A stretch of DNA of 64,000 nucleotides, from assembly GCF_016834655.1 (NCBI RefSeq), contig NZ_JAENHP010000003.1:434001-498000 (forward strand), in the 5' to 3' direction. This DNA comes from Paractinoplanes ovalisporus. GTDB lineage: Bacteria > Actinomycetota > Actinomycetes > Mycobacteriales > Micromonosporaceae. Numbering within the stretch: position 1 is the first letter of the stretch; every line of letters begins with the position of its first letter. The notes below the pieces were generated by a model. It was not told where the DNA came from, did not search any database, and was given only the letters and a program-made list of their open reading frames with translations. A program made the position numbers and the translations under genes. Shown in pieces: positions 15,882 to 24,497 of the stretch.

Positions 15882-15897
15882 GGGCCGTTCGACCCTG
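15882..15897. promoter_or_regulatory. DosR-like box in the hydrolase/WS-DGAT divergent region
   Basis: GGGCCGTTCGACCCTG, identical to the box at 40982-40997. The centre is 69 nt before the GTG of the WS/DGAT gene and 45 nt from the hydrolase start. A GACGGT hexamer lies 22 bp beyond its right end. Confidence 0.6.
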
Positions 15898-15958
15898 GCG
15901 ACCAGGACGGCGCCGTGGCGACGGTAAAGGGACACGTCCCCGTCAGAAGGAGGCCAAG

Positions 15959-17392
15959 GTGGACTATCTGAGCCCGCTGGACACGTCGTTCCTGGACGCC
16001 GAGGACGAGGACCCGCACGCCTCGCTGGCCATCGCCTCGGTCGCCGTCCTCGACGGCCCCGCCCCCGGCCCGGCCGAGTTCGCGGCGGCCATCCGCGGGC
16101 GGCTGCCGCTCGTGCCGCGATACCGGCAGAAGGTACGCCGGATCCCCTTCAATCTGGGGCGGCCGGTGTGGATCGACGATCCCGACTTCGACCTGGACTT
16201 CCACTTGCGGCGCACGGCGCTGGCCGAGCCCGGCGGCGACCTCGCGCTGGAACGGCTGATCGGCCGCATCATGTCGCAGCGGCTCGACCGTGACCGGCCG
16301 CTGTGGGAGGACTGGCTCGTCGAGGGCCTGCCGGAGGGGCGGTGGGCGCTCGTGTCCAAGGTGCATCACTGCATGCTCGACGGCGTCACCGGCAACGAGC
16401 TGTACCGCCTGATCTGCGACAGCACCCCCAAGCCACGCCGGGCGGTGCCTGACCGGTGGCAACCTGGAGTGCCCGTCGACGACGTCGACCTCACCCTGGA
16501 CGCGCTCGGCCAGCTCGCCCGCGTCCCGTTCGATCAGGCCCGCTGGTTCGCCGGCGCCCTGCGCGAGCCGGTCCGCGCGGCCCGGCGGATCGGTGCCCTG
16601 ACCCGCGGCGCCGCCGCTCTGGCCGGGTCGTTCGTCCCGGCGCCGGAGACCTCGCTGGCCGGGCCGCTGGGCCGGGCCCGGCGCTATGCCGTGGCGCGGA
16701 TGCCGCTGGACGAGATCGGGGCGGCGGCCGGGTTCCACTCCGTGACGATCAACGATGTCTACCTGGCCGCCGTGGCCGGGGCGCTGCGCCGGCTGATGCT
16801 CCGGCGGGGCGAGGAGCCGCACGCGGGCGCGGTCCGGACTCTCGTGCCGGTGAACGTGCGCGCTGAGACGGCTCAGCACGTCTTCGACAACCGGGTGGCG
16901 TCGCTGCTGGTCGAGCTGCCGGTCGAGGTGGAGGACGGCCCCGGCCGGCTGGCGGCCGTGCACGAGCGGATCGGCGAGTTGCGGGCCCGGCACGAGGTCG
17001 AGGCCGGCGTGGCGCTGGTCGCCCTGGCCGACCGGGAGCCGTTCGCGGCGGTCTCGCTGCTCGTCCGCGGTGCGCTCCGGCTCTCGCAGCGGGGACTGGC
17101 CACGGTCACCACCAACGTTCCCGGTCCGCCGGCGCCGCTCTACATCCTGGGCCGGCCGATCCGCGAAATCCTGCCGTACGTGCCGATCGCCGAGCGCCTG
17201 CGCATCGGCGTCGCCGTCATGACGTTCGCCGGTCAGGCCGCGTTCGGCGTGACCACCGACTTCGCCTCGGTGCCGGAGGCCGGCGAGGTCGCCTGCGCGA
17301 TCGTGGACGAGATCCGGAAGTTGGCGCCCGCACCGGCGGCCCGGCCCCGCAAGCGCGTCGCGGCGACCACCCGGGTCGCCGGACCCACCTGA
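15959..17392 (+). CDS. Wax ester synthase/diacylglycerol acyltransferase (WS/DGAT)
   Basis: A 477-residue acyl-CoA-dependent O-acyltransferase making triacylglycerol or wax ester. The catalytic HHxxxDG motif is HHCMLDG at residues 136-142. The N-terminus is the family-typical DYLSPLDTSFLDAEDED, and the second half has INDVYLAAVAGALRRLM, VPVNVR and the conserved TTNVPGPPAPLYILGRPI. In M. tuberculosis the hypoxia-induced Tgs1 (Rv3130c) is a DosR-regulon member of this family. GTG 15959 is chosen because AAGGAGG lies 5 nt upstream and the conserved start follows directly. The acyl-CoA ligase gene follows after 29 nt and could supply substrate. Confidence 0.9.
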   Translation: MDYLSPLDTSFLDAEDEDPHASLAIASVAVLDGPAPGPAEFAAAIRGRLPLVPRYRQKVRRIPFNLGRPVWIDDPDFDLDFHLRRTALAEPGGDLALERLIGRIMSQRLDRDRPLWEDWLVEGLPEGRWALVSKVHHCMLDGVTGNELYRLICDSTPKPRRAVPDRWQPGVPVDDVDLTLDALGQLARVPFDQARWFAGALREPVRAARRIGALTRGAAALAGSFVPAPETSLAGPLGRARRYAVARMPLDEIGAAAGFHSVTINDVYLAAVAGALRRLMLRRGEEPHAGAVRTLVPVNVRAETAQHVFDNRVASLLVELPVEVEDGPGRLAAVHERIGELRARHEVEAGVALVALADREPFAAVSLLVRGALRLSQRGLATVTTNVPGPPAPLYILGRPIREILPYVPIAERLRIGVAVMTFAGQAAFGVTTDFASVPEAGEVACAIVDEIRKLAPAPAARPRKRVAATTRVAGPT

Positions 17393-17421
17393 AGCACCGT
17401 TATCGGAAGAGGTGAACGGCC

Positions 17422-18927
17422 ATGCTGAACCTTGCCGCGATACTGCGCGAATCGGCGACGCGCCGGCCCCAGGCACCAGCCCTGCTGCACGACGGCGGCA
17501 TGATGACGTACGCCGAACTCGACGCCCGCTCGGACGCCGTCGCGGCGGCGTTGCTCGCGCGCGGTGTCGGACCGGGAGACCCGGTGGCGCTGCAGGCACC
17601 CAACATTCCCGACTTCCCGGTGGCCTACTACGGCATCCTCAAGACCGGCGCGGTGGTGGTGCCGCTCAACGTCCTGTTGCGCGCGCCCGAGGTGGCCCAT
17701 CAGCTGCGCGACTCGGAGGCCCGGACGCTCATCACGTGGGTGGGTGTGGCCGACGAGGCGGCCCGGGCCGCGGCCAAGGCCGACGTGCCCGACGTGTTCG
17801 TCATCAACGCCGTCGCGGACAGCCCCGGACGCCCCTTCCACGAACTCACCACACCCGTGTCCGACCCCGTTCCGCTCGCCGAGCGCGCCCCCGGCGACGT
17901 CGCCGCGATCGTCTACACCTCGGGCACCACCGGGCTGCCCAAGGGCGCCGAGCTCACCCACTTCCAGATGTACATGAACGCCGACATCCCCGGCCGCCTG
18001 TTCGAGATCAAGGCGGAGGATGTCGTGCTCACCGTCCTGCCGCTGTTCCACGTGTACGGCATGTCGAGCGCGATGAACCTCGGCATCCGCTTCGGCTGCG
18101 CGCTGTCGCTGGTGCCCCGCTTCACCCCCGAGAAGGTGCTGACGGCGATCGAGCGCGACCGGGCGACCATCTTCGACGGCGTGCCCACCATGTTCGGTGC
18201 TCTCCTGGCCTACGCCGAGGACCACCCCTGCGACACCTCGTCGCTACGGGTGTGCGTCTCGGGCGGGGACGCCATCCCGGCCCAGGTGTTCGACGCCTTC
18301 GAGAAACGGTTCGGGGTGCCGATCCTCGAGGGCTACGGCATGACCGAGACCGCCTCCACGATCACGTTCAACCCCTCCCCGGACGACCGTCGCGCCTACA
18401 GCGTGGGCAAGCCGGTCTGGGGCGTGGAGGTACAGATCTGGGACGAGGACGGCCGGCGGATGCCGCCCGGCCGCTCCCACGTGGGGGAACTGGTCACCCG
18501 CGGCTACCAGACGATGCGCGGCTACCACGGGCACCCGGAAGCAACCGCCGAGGCCTTCGCGAGCGGCTGGTTCCACACCGGCGACCTCGGTTACGCCGAC
18601 TCCGACGGTTTCCTGTTCCTCGTCGACCGCAAGAAGGAGCTGATCATCCGGGGCGGCTACAACGTCTACCCCCGCGAGGTGGAAGAGGTGCTCTACCACC
18701 ACCCGGGTGTGCGGGAGGCCGCCGTCATCGGAGTGCCCGACGAGCGGCTGGGCCAGGAGGTGAAGGCCATCGTCGTGCCCCGGCCGGGCCACACCCTCAC
18801 GGTGGCGGAGCTCGTGGAGTACTGCCGCGAGCGGGTCGCCGCCTACAAGTACCCCCGACTGGTCGAGTTCCGCGACACGCTCCCCCTGACCGGCACCGGC
18901 AAGGTGCTCAAGAAGGACCTCCTGTAA
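17422..18927 (+). CDS. Long-chain fatty acid--CoA ligase
   Basis: A 501-residue ANL-superfamily enzyme activating fatty acids to acyl-CoA through an acyl-adenylate. The core motifs are complete: A3 IVYTSGTTGLPKGAELTH, the motif LPLFHVYGMSSAMN, A5 GYGMTETAST, A7 WFHTGDLGYADSDGF, A8 DRKKELIIRGGYNVYPREVEE and the catalytic lysine in LTGTGKVLKKDLL at the C-terminus. It lies 29 nt downstream of the WS/DGAT gene with AGAGGTG before the ATG, so the two probably form an operon for lipid storage. Chain-length preference is not readable. Confidence 0.9.
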   Translation: MLNLAAILRESATRRPQAPALLHDGGMMTYAELDARSDAVAAALLARGVGPGDPVALQAPNIPDFPVAYYGILKTGAVVVPLNVLLRAPEVAHQLRDSEARTLITWVGVADEAARAAAKADVPDVFVINAVADSPGRPFHELTTPVSDPVPLAERAPGDVAAIVYTSGTTGLPKGAELTHFQMYMNADIPGRLFEIKAEDVVLTVLPLFHVYGMSSAMNLGIRFGCALSLVPRFTPEKVLTAIERDRATIFDGVPTMFGALLAYAEDHPCDTSSLRVCVSGGDAIPAQVFDAFEKRFGVPILEGYGMTETASTITFNPSPDDRRAYSVGKPVWGVEVQIWDEDGRRMPPGRSHVGELVTRGYQTMRGYHGHPEATAEAFASGWFHTGDLGYADSDGFLFLVDRKKELIIRGGYNVYPREVEEVLYHHPGVREAAVIGVPDERLGQEVKAIVVPRPGHTLTVAELVEYCRERVAAYKYPRLVEFRDTLPLTGTGKVLKKDLL

Positions 18928-19232
18928 TCACCTGCGCTATCCGGAACGGGCCGTCGGCGACCTTTCGTCACGCCCAGCACGCGGCGGCCCGGTGCTGGCC
19001 GGTGCGGGCCGTGGGCGAGGCTGCAAACCACGCCGCAGCGGCCGGGAACCGACCTCACCCGGCGCAGGCTGCGAGCGCTCGAACATCGCCGAATCCCCGC
19101 CTGCGGGACGCTCTGACCGGCGCGCCGGCCTGGATCGAGGAGACCGAGTCGGCTGGTGCCGTCTTGCGGCTCCGGGTCGCCGGTTCACCGTCGCCCTAAC
19201 ACCCTGAAAAGACACTTTCGGAACGTCACGCA
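18928..19232. other. Gene-free stretch of about 305 bp
   Basis: No convincing gene, terminator or repeat is visible. A weak partial match to the DosR-like box (GACACTTTCGGAACG, near 19209-19223) lies just before the next start and might drive the unknown gene at 19233. Confidence 0.5.
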
Positions 19233-19763
19233 ATGACCGTCATGCTTGCCGAAACGCACCGTACATACGATAGGGATCAGCTGGGCAAGGGCAACCTTGT
19301 CATCGACCGGACGAAGCCGTTCGACATCACGGTCAAGTGGCACGTGTTCGGCAACTTGGTGCCGCTGTGGCTGACCGCGCTGTCGAAGGAGACGAAGAGG
19401 TGGATGGTCACCGCCTTCGTCGAGTCGCAGGGGCCCGGGGCCGAGAAAGTGCTGGCCAAGACCGAGGTGCCGGTTGGTGGACCGAAGTTCACGCTGGACG
19501 AGCCGTACGAGGCGACGATCACCGTCCCGGCCTTCCAGCTGCACTCGGCCTACTCGAACGGCCAGGCCGAGTCGGGTGTCTACAAGATCGTGGTGACCGT
19601 GTTCCTCGACGCCAAGATCAGCAGCGCGGTGAACTACGACATGCTCGGCTCCATCGAAGGTCCGATCGTCAAGGTCGAAGAGCCGGATCTCGGCATCCTG
19701 AAGGAGGAACCGGCCGGCTCCACCGAGGAGCGTCCTCTGATCAAGCTCGGTCAGTCGGACTAG
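19233..19763 (+). CDS. Hypothetical protein of unknown function
   Basis: A 176-residue soluble, acidic protein without signal peptide or membrane helix. It alternates short beta-like segments (DITVKWHVFGNLVPLWLTAL, YEATITVPAFQLHS, GVYKIVVTVFLDAKI) and ends in an acidic tail (EEPAGSTEERPLIKL). The pattern suggests a beta-sandwich. I do not recognise the family. It is monocistronic: a gene-free region lies upstream and a strong hairpin terminator downstream. Codon use is typical of the neighbours, which supports that it is a real gene. The ATG at 19233 has only a weak GGAAC upstream; a second ATG at 19242 is possible. Confidence 0.7.
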   Translation: MTVMLAETHRTYDRDQLGKGNLVIDRTKPFDITVKWHVFGNLVPLWLTALSKETKRWMVTAFVESQGPGAEKVLAKTEVPVGGPKFTLDEPYEATITVPAFQLHSAYSNGQAESGVYKIVVTVFLDAKISSAVNYDMLGSIEGPIVKVEEPDLGILKEEPAGSTEERPLIKLGQSD

Positions 19764-19790
19764 CCTCGGCATTGTCATCCACCGCCTCTC

Positions 19791-19824
19791 CCGCCCGTCC
19801 GGGGTGCCCGCCCCGGACGGGCGG
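19791..19824. terminator. Strong hairpin terminator after the unknown gene
   Basis: CCGCCCGTCCGGGG (19791-19804) pairs perfectly with CCCCGGACGGGCGG (19811-19824) around TGCCCG. It starts 28 nt after the stop codon and is followed by TTCG only, as is common in actinobacteria. Confidence 0.75.
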
Positions 19825-19862
19825 TTCGCACCTCACGGTGCCACCGGCCGCAGCGACACATC

Positions 19863-19877
19863 AGGGCCGTAGGACAC
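19863..19877. promoter_or_regulatory. Weak DosR-like site upstream of the deacetylase/glycosyltransferase operon
   Basis: Minus strand GTGTCCTACGGCCCT keeps the right half of the consensus but not the left GGGAC. It lies about 120 nt before the ATG at 19992. Confidence 0.25.
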
Positions 19878-19979
19878 ACCCGGTACGGGCCGGCCGGCCG
19901 CACGACAGCGCCGTCATTGACATCCTTTGCCACAACCATTCGGGACTTCCGATACATGTGTGGCCACCCGGACGCCGCA

Positions 19980-19985
19980 TAGCGT
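19980..19985 (+). promoter_or_regulatory. -10 element of a probable leaderless promoter
   Basis: TAGCGT (TANNNT) is followed by exactly 6 nt and then the ATG at 19992, which has no ribosome-binding site. Transcription would begin at the start codon. Confidence 0.45.
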
Positions 19986-19991
19986 CGAATC

Positions 19992-20267
19992 ATGCGGCAA
20001 AGACGACGTTCGGAGAACAGGCCACCGCGCGCGGTGGGACGCGTCACGGGACGGGTACACCTCGGTCCGGTCGTCGGCCGCGTGCCGCCGATCGAGCAGG
20101 CCCACACCGAGATTGCGCATTTCGAGGAACTGCCGAAGCCGGTTTTCGCGGACACGTCCGGCATTCGGCACCGCCGCCTGCGGAGGGTCACCTACGCGGT
20201 CGGCGCGCTACTGCTGACCGTGCTGATCGCCTTCTGGATCAGCCAGCTCACCGGTGCCCTGCGATGA
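19992..20267 (+). CDS. Small single-helix membrane protein
   Basis: A 91-residue protein with a basic N-terminal half (MRQRRRSENRPPRAVGRVTG) and one C-terminal membrane helix, YAVGALLLTVLIAFWISQL. No family is recognised. Its stop overlaps the start of the deacetylase/glycosyltransferase gene (ATGA), so the two proteins are translationally coupled. It is plausibly an accessory subunit of that polysaccharide machine, in the way small membrane partners accompany other cell-surface glycan synthases. There is no ribosome-binding site; the TAGCGT hexamer 6 nt upstream suggests a leaderless transcript. Basic N-terminus inside and short C-terminal tail outside is the likely topology. Confidence 0.7.
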   Translation: MRQRRRSENRPPRAVGRVTGRVHLGPVVGRVPPIEQAHTEIAHFEELPKPVFADTSGIRHRRLRRVTYAVGALLLTVLIAFWISQLTGALR

Positions 20268-22441
20268 GCGTCTATGAGGGCAGGCGACCCGCCAGAACGC
20301 AACCGGCCACGGGCTCTGTCGGGCGGCCGGGCCGGCGCGGGCCGCACCTGCTCGCGTTGCTGGCGCTCGCGCTGCTCGCCCTGCTCACGAACATGTTGCT
20401 CGTGGAGGCCTACCTCCGCAATGACTTCGCGCCCGACAGCGAACCCGGCGAAGGGCAGCCGGCCGATGCCGTGCCGGCGGCCGTCACGACCGGAGGTCCG
20501 GTCATCGACGTCTCCGGCGCTCAGCCGCACACCTACCGGATGCCGCCCCGCACCATCGCCCTGACGTTCGACGACGGACCAGACCCCCGCTGGACTCCAC
20601 AGATACTCGACGTGCTGCACCGGCATCGGGCCCAGGGCACCTTCTTCGTGCTCGGCTCACTGGTCGTCCGGCACCCTGACATCGCCCGGCGCATCGTCGC
20701 CGAGGGCCACGACATCGGCGTACACACCTTCACCCATCCCCGGGTCTCGGCGCTGTCCCCCTGGCTGCGCGGGCTCGAGCACGCGGCAACCCGGGGGGCC
20801 ATCGCCTACACCACCGGGCGGGGCAGCACGCTGTACCGCCCGCCGTACTCGTCGGCCGTCGACGCCCTCGACAACAGCGACATGCCGACGTTGCGCGAGA
20901 CCTCACGGCAGGGCTACCGCACGGTCCTCAACGACCTCGACGGCGAGGACTGGCAACGGCCCGGCGTCGAGGCGATCGTCCGTAACGCCACGCCGGTCGG
21001 TACCGCGGGTGCGATCGTTCTGCTGCACGACGCCGGCGGCGACCGCTCGCAGACCGTGGCCTCGCTGGATCGGCTCATCCCTCGTCTGCAGGCGCGCGGC
21101 TACCGGTTCACCACCGTCTCCGCCGCGCTGTCCGGGCGCATCCCGTCGGCCAACCCACCGGCCGGCTTCACCCAGCGGTCGCGTGGGTGGGCCCTGGTGT
21201 GGATGGTCCGCACGGCCGACTTCACGCTCGAAGCCCTCTGGCTGCTGCTGTTCGCCGCCGGTCTGCTGTTCCTCGGTCGCACCGTCCTGGTCGTGGCCGC
21301 CGCTCTGCGTCACGCCCGCCGGCGACGCTCACCCGGGTGGAGCTGGGGACCTCCGGTGTCCGACCCGGTCAGCATCGTCGTTCCGGCGTTCAACGAGGCC
21401 ACGACCATCGCGCCGGCCGTCCGGTCGCTGGCCGGGTCGCAGCATCCGGGCGTCGAGGTGATCGTCGTGGACGACGCGTCGACGGACGGCACCGGAGCCG
21501 TGGTCGACAGCCTGCGACTGCCGAACGTGCGGGTGATCCGCACCCCGTCCGGCGGCAAGGCCGGGGCCCTCAACACCGGCGTGGCCTTCGCCCGCCACGA
21601 CCTGATCGTGATGGTGGACGCCGACACCGTTGTCGAGCCGGATGCCGTGCACCGCCTTGTGCAGCCGCTCGCCGACCCCCGGATCGGGGCGGTGTCGGGC
21701 AACGTCAAGGTCGGCAACCGGCGCGGCCTGCTGGGAGTCTGGCAGCACATCGAGTACGTCGTCGGTTTCAACCTCGACCGCCGGCTGTACGACACGCTGG
21801 GCTGCATCCCCACCATCCCCGGCGCGCTCGGAGCCTTCCGCCGCCGGGCCGTCACCGACGCGGGTGGCCTGCGGGTCGACACGCTCGCCGAAGACACCGA
21901 CCTCACCATCGCCGTGCACCGGGCCGGCTGGCGGGTGGTGTTCGAGGAATCGGCGCGGGCCTGGACCGAGGCCCCGACCGGGCTGCGGCAGCTGTGGCGT
22001 CAGCGGTACCGGTGGAGCTTCGGCACCATGCAGGCGCTCTGGAAGCACCGCCGGGCCTTGGTCGACCGGGGACCGTCGGGCCGGTTCGGCCGGCGCGGGC
22101 TGCTGCTGGTCACACTGTTCAGCGTGCTGCTGCCGCTGCTGGCGCCGCTGCTCGACATCATGGCGGTGTACGGGCTGGTCTTCCTCGACCGCTGGGCGGC
22201 GATGATCGGGTGGCTGTCGATGATGGTCATCCAGGCCGTGACGTCGGCGGTCGCCTTCCGCCTGGACCACGAGCCGCTGCGCCCCCTGTGGTCGCTGCCG
22301 TTGCAGCAGATCTTCTACCGCCAGCTCATGTATCTGGTGTTGCTGCATTCGGCACTGACCGCCCTGTCCGGCAAGCGGTTGCGGTGGCAGAAGCTGCGCC
22401 GCACCGGAGAGATGTCCCTGCCGTCACCGCGGGCCGCGTGA
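20264..22441 (+). CDS. Bifunctional polysaccharide deacetylase/family 2 glycosyltransferase
   Basis: A 725-residue fusion. A membrane helix at about 28-48 precedes a NodB domain (about 95-300) with TFDDGPDPRW (Asp103/Asp104) and the zinc pair HTFTHP (His154, His158). After a linker and helices near 330-350 comes a processive GT2 domain: VVPAFNEATTIAP, VDDASTDGTG, the DxD in VMVDADTVVEPD, EDTDLT and QRYRW, then several C-terminal helices (LLLVTLFSVLLPLLAPLL onward). The combination points to synthesis and deacetylation of an N-acetylated cell-surface glycan in one protein. The ATG at 20264 overlaps the upstream stop. The sugar and its role are unknown. Confidence 0.88.
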   Translation: MSVYEGRRPARTQPATGSVGRPGRRGPHLLALLALALLALLTNMLLVEAYLRNDFAPDSEPGEGQPADAVPAAVTTGGPVIDVSGAQPHTYRMPPRTIALTFDDGPDPRWTPQILDVLHRHRAQGTFFVLGSLVVRHPDIARRIVAEGHDIGVHTFTHPRVSALSPWLRGLEHAATRGAIAYTTGRGSTLYRPPYSSAVDALDNSDMPTLRETSRQGYRTVLNDLDGEDWQRPGVEAIVRNATPVGTAGAIVLLHDAGGDRSQTVASLDRLIPRLQARGYRFTTVSAALSGRIPSANPPAGFTQRSRGWALVWMVRTADFTLEALWLLLFAAGLLFLGRTVLVVAAALRHARRRRSPGWSWGPPVSDPVSIVVPAFNEATTIAPAVRSLAGSQHPGVEVIVVDDASTDGTGAVVDSLRLPNVRVIRTPSGGKAGALNTGVAFARHDLIVMVDADTVVEPDAVHRLVQPLADPRIGAVSGNVKVGNRRGLLGVWQHIEYVVGFNLDRRLYDTLGCIPTIPGALGAFRRRAVTDAGGLRVDTLAEDTDLTIAVHRAGWRVVFEESARAWTEAPTGLRQLWRQRYRWSFGTMQALWKHRRALVDRGPSGRFGRRGLLLVTLFSVLLPLLAPLLDIMAVYGLVFLDRWAAMIGWLSMMVIQAVTSAVAFRLDHEPLRPLWSLPLQQIFYRQLMYLVLLHSALTALSGKRLRWQKLRRTGEMSLPSPRAA

Positions 22442-22564
22442 GGAACTGCCCGCGCAGGCATACCGCCAGAGCGCGACGGCGACCCAGCACACCATCGCCG
22501 GCGAGCCGTCCCCGGTGGCGGGTCAGGCGAACGACAGCGCCCAGGAGGCAGTCGCGATGAGCTC

Positions 22565-22846
22565 CTACTCACGCAGTGGGTGGGCGCTTTCGTCGCGGCG
22601 GGCCAGCTCCGCCATCGCGGCCCGGTACTGCTCGCGGTCCAATCGGCCGGACAGCAGGTGGTCGAGCAGCGCCCGCTCGGGGTCGGGCGACGCTGTCGGC
22701 GGCAGCCCCCACAGGGACGCCAGGCAGGGATCAGGAACTCGCGGCGGCTGAGCCGTGCGGTGCGCCAGACGTCTGACCAGGACGGTGACGACCGCGCCGA
22801 CCACGCGCAGAACCAGCGCGACGGCCAGCAGAACCAGCGCTTCCAT
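22565..22846 (-). CDS. Small membrane-anchored SHOCT-like protein
   Basis: A 93-residue protein with an N-terminal membrane helix (MEALVLLAVALVLRVVGAVV) and a C-terminal motif, ERALLDHLLSGRLDREQYRA, that fits the short SHOCT (oligomerisation) pattern in which a small helical hairpin ends many bacterial proteins. ATG 22846 is preceded by GGAGGCGACC. It begins 13 nt after the stop of the ABC permease gene, so it is probably the last gene of the USP-USP-ATPase-permease operon. Its function is unknown; it may assist the transporter. Confidence 0.7.
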   Translation of the reverse strand: MEALVLLAVALVLRVVGAVVTVLVRRLAHRTAQPPRVPDPCLASLWGLPPTASPDPERALLDHLLSGRLDREQYRAAMAELARRDESAHPLRE

Positions 22847-22859
22847 GGTCGCCTCCGGA

Positions 22860-24497
22860 TCACGTCAGCCGGGCCCGGCGCCATCGCGCCACCGTCAGCC
22901 CGAGCGCCGCCCACGCGGTCACCACCGCGAGATGAGCCCACGCGAAGCCGGCCCCGCCCGCGCCCGGCCGGGTCGCCTCGAGCAGTGCCTGCAACAGATG
23001 CCACAGCGGGAACACGTCGGCGACGGTGGTGATCGTTCCGGGCAGGGGCCGGTCACCGACGACGAAGATCTCCGAGAGGAAGCACAGCGGCAGCAGCGTG
23101 CCGAGCGTCACCGCGACCAGGGAGCGTGCGCCCGGCACGAGAGCGGCCACGGCCAGCCCGAGAGCCGAGAAGCACAGGGAGCCCAGGAGGACGGCGACGA
23201 TCAGAGCCGGCAGCCGCCCGGGACTGAACCGTACGCCGAGGAAACCCGTACCCAAGCCGGCGAGCACAGCGACACCGAGCGCTCCCACCACGAGAGCGGC
23301 GCACACCCGTCCGGCGACGTACCACCGGAAGGGCAGCGGCGTGCCGAGCAGCCGCTTGAGCACCCCGGCCGAGCGGGCCCCCACCACGCCCTCGGTCATG
23401 TCGACGAAGGCGGTGACCGCGACCGTGTAGGCGGCCAGACCGGCGAACAGGTACTGGGCCATCGTCAGACCGTGCACCCGGGCGTCACCGAACACGCTCG
23501 GGAACAACGCCAGCAGCAGCGCGGGAAACACGATCGCGAAGAACACCGACAGCGGGTCGCGGCGCAGGCCCAGCAGCGCGTACGAGATCTGTCCGCGCAG
23601 CATGCCGAGCGATGAGGCACGGCCGGCAGGCCGGGGCGGGGAGAGACTTTCCCGTACGGGTCGGGTAACCGTCACCGCAGCGGGCCGGGTGGCTGCCCGC
23701 TCCCGGGGTTCCCATCCGAAGCGCCTCCGCGCGATGAGCGCACCGGCCACCGTCCACGCCGCCAGTATCGCGAGGTGCCCGGGCGAGAAGCCGGCGCCGG
23801 GGCCCGGCTCGAAGGTCGCCTCCATGGCCTGGGCCAGGTGCTTGAGCGGCAGGGCGGAACCGAGCCAGGCCAGCGGGCGCGGCAGGTCCGCACCCACGAT
23901 GAAGACGTCGGAGATGAACGCCAGCGGGATCAGCAGCCCCTGGGCCAGCGCCTGGGTGGCCGTCACGGTTCTGATCGACGCGGCCAGGGCAAGTCCCAGG
24001 GCGGTGCCGCAGGCGATGCCGAACAGCAGTGTCACCAGGGCGGCGGGCACCTTGTTCCCGACCAGATCGACGTCGTAGGCCGCGACGCCGACGGCCGTCA
24101 GGACCACGACGCCGAGGCCCGCGACCACGGCGGAGGCGCCGATCCGGGCCGCGAGCACGGTCCGCGGGCTCACCGGCGTCGCCCGCAGGCGCAGCAGGAC
24201 GCCACGCTCCCGCAAGACCGCGGTATCCGTGGCGACCAGGGTGAACGACGCCTGGGCCACGCCGAACACGGCGAACGGCGCGACCAGGAACTGGGTGACG
24301 GCAACGCCGTCCCCGGTCGTCTGATCCCCGATGATCGTCGACACGATGACGAGGAAGGCGAGCGGGAACGCCAGGGTGAAGAAGGCGGCGAGCGGGTTCC
24401 GCAGGAAGGCGTGGATCGCGTGCCCGGTCAGCCTGGGCAGCACGACCGCGTGGTGCGCACCTGCGGGTCGCAGACGTTCCTGGCGGTCAACGGACAT
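22860..24497 (-). CDS. Fused ABC-2 type permease (two permease halves in one chain)
   Basis: A 545-residue membrane protein made of two homologous ABC-2 halves of about 250 residues. Half 1 contains FLRNPLAAFFTLAFPLAFLV and LRERGVLLRLRATPVSPRT; half 2 contains LRRDPLSVFFAIVFPALLLA and VGARSAGVLKRLLGTPLPF. Each half has about six helices and a similar ending (LPLKHLAQAMEATFEPGPGA versus FPLWHLLQALLEATRPGAGG). Normally such permeases are separate 250-280-residue proteins that dimerise, so this is a covalent dimer. The start at 24497 overlaps the ATPase gene by 11 nt. A linker rich in proline and arginine (about 265-295) joins the halves. Confidence 0.85.
   Translation of the reverse strand: MSVDRQERLRPAGAHHAVVLPRLTGHAIHAFLRNPLAAFFTLAFPLAFLVIVSTIIGDQTTGDGVAVTQFLVAPFAVFGVAQASFTLVATDTAVLRERGVLLRLRATPVSPRTVLAARIGASAVVAGLGVVVLTAVGVAAYDVDLVGNKVPAALVTLLFGIACGTALGLALAASIRTVTATQALAQGLLIPLAFISDVFIVGADLPRPLAWLGSALPLKHLAQAMEATFEPGPGAGFSPGHLAILAAWTVAGALIARRRFGWEPRERAATRPAAVTVTRPVRESLSPPRPAGRASSLGMLRGQISYALLGLRRDPLSVFFAIVFPALLLALFPSVFGDARVHGLTMAQYLFAGLAAYTVAVTAFVDMTEGVVGARSAGVLKRLLGTPLPFRWYVAGRVCAALVVGALGVAVLAGLGTGFLGVRFSPGRLPALIVAVLLGSLCFSALGLAVAALVPGARSLVAVTLGTLLPLCFLSEIFVVGDRPLPGTITTVADVFPLWHLLQALLEATRPGAGGAGFAWAHLAVVTAWAALGLTVARWRRARLT

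Noticed and set aside
19917..19922. TTGACA as a -35 element
   Set aside because: No acceptable -10 lies 16-19 bp downstream; the nearest GATACA is 28 bp away.
19337..20263. Extension of the deacetylase/glycosyltransferase frame to the left
   Set aside because: It overlaps the unknown gene and a strong terminator; the ATG at 20264 with ATGA coupling explains the start better.
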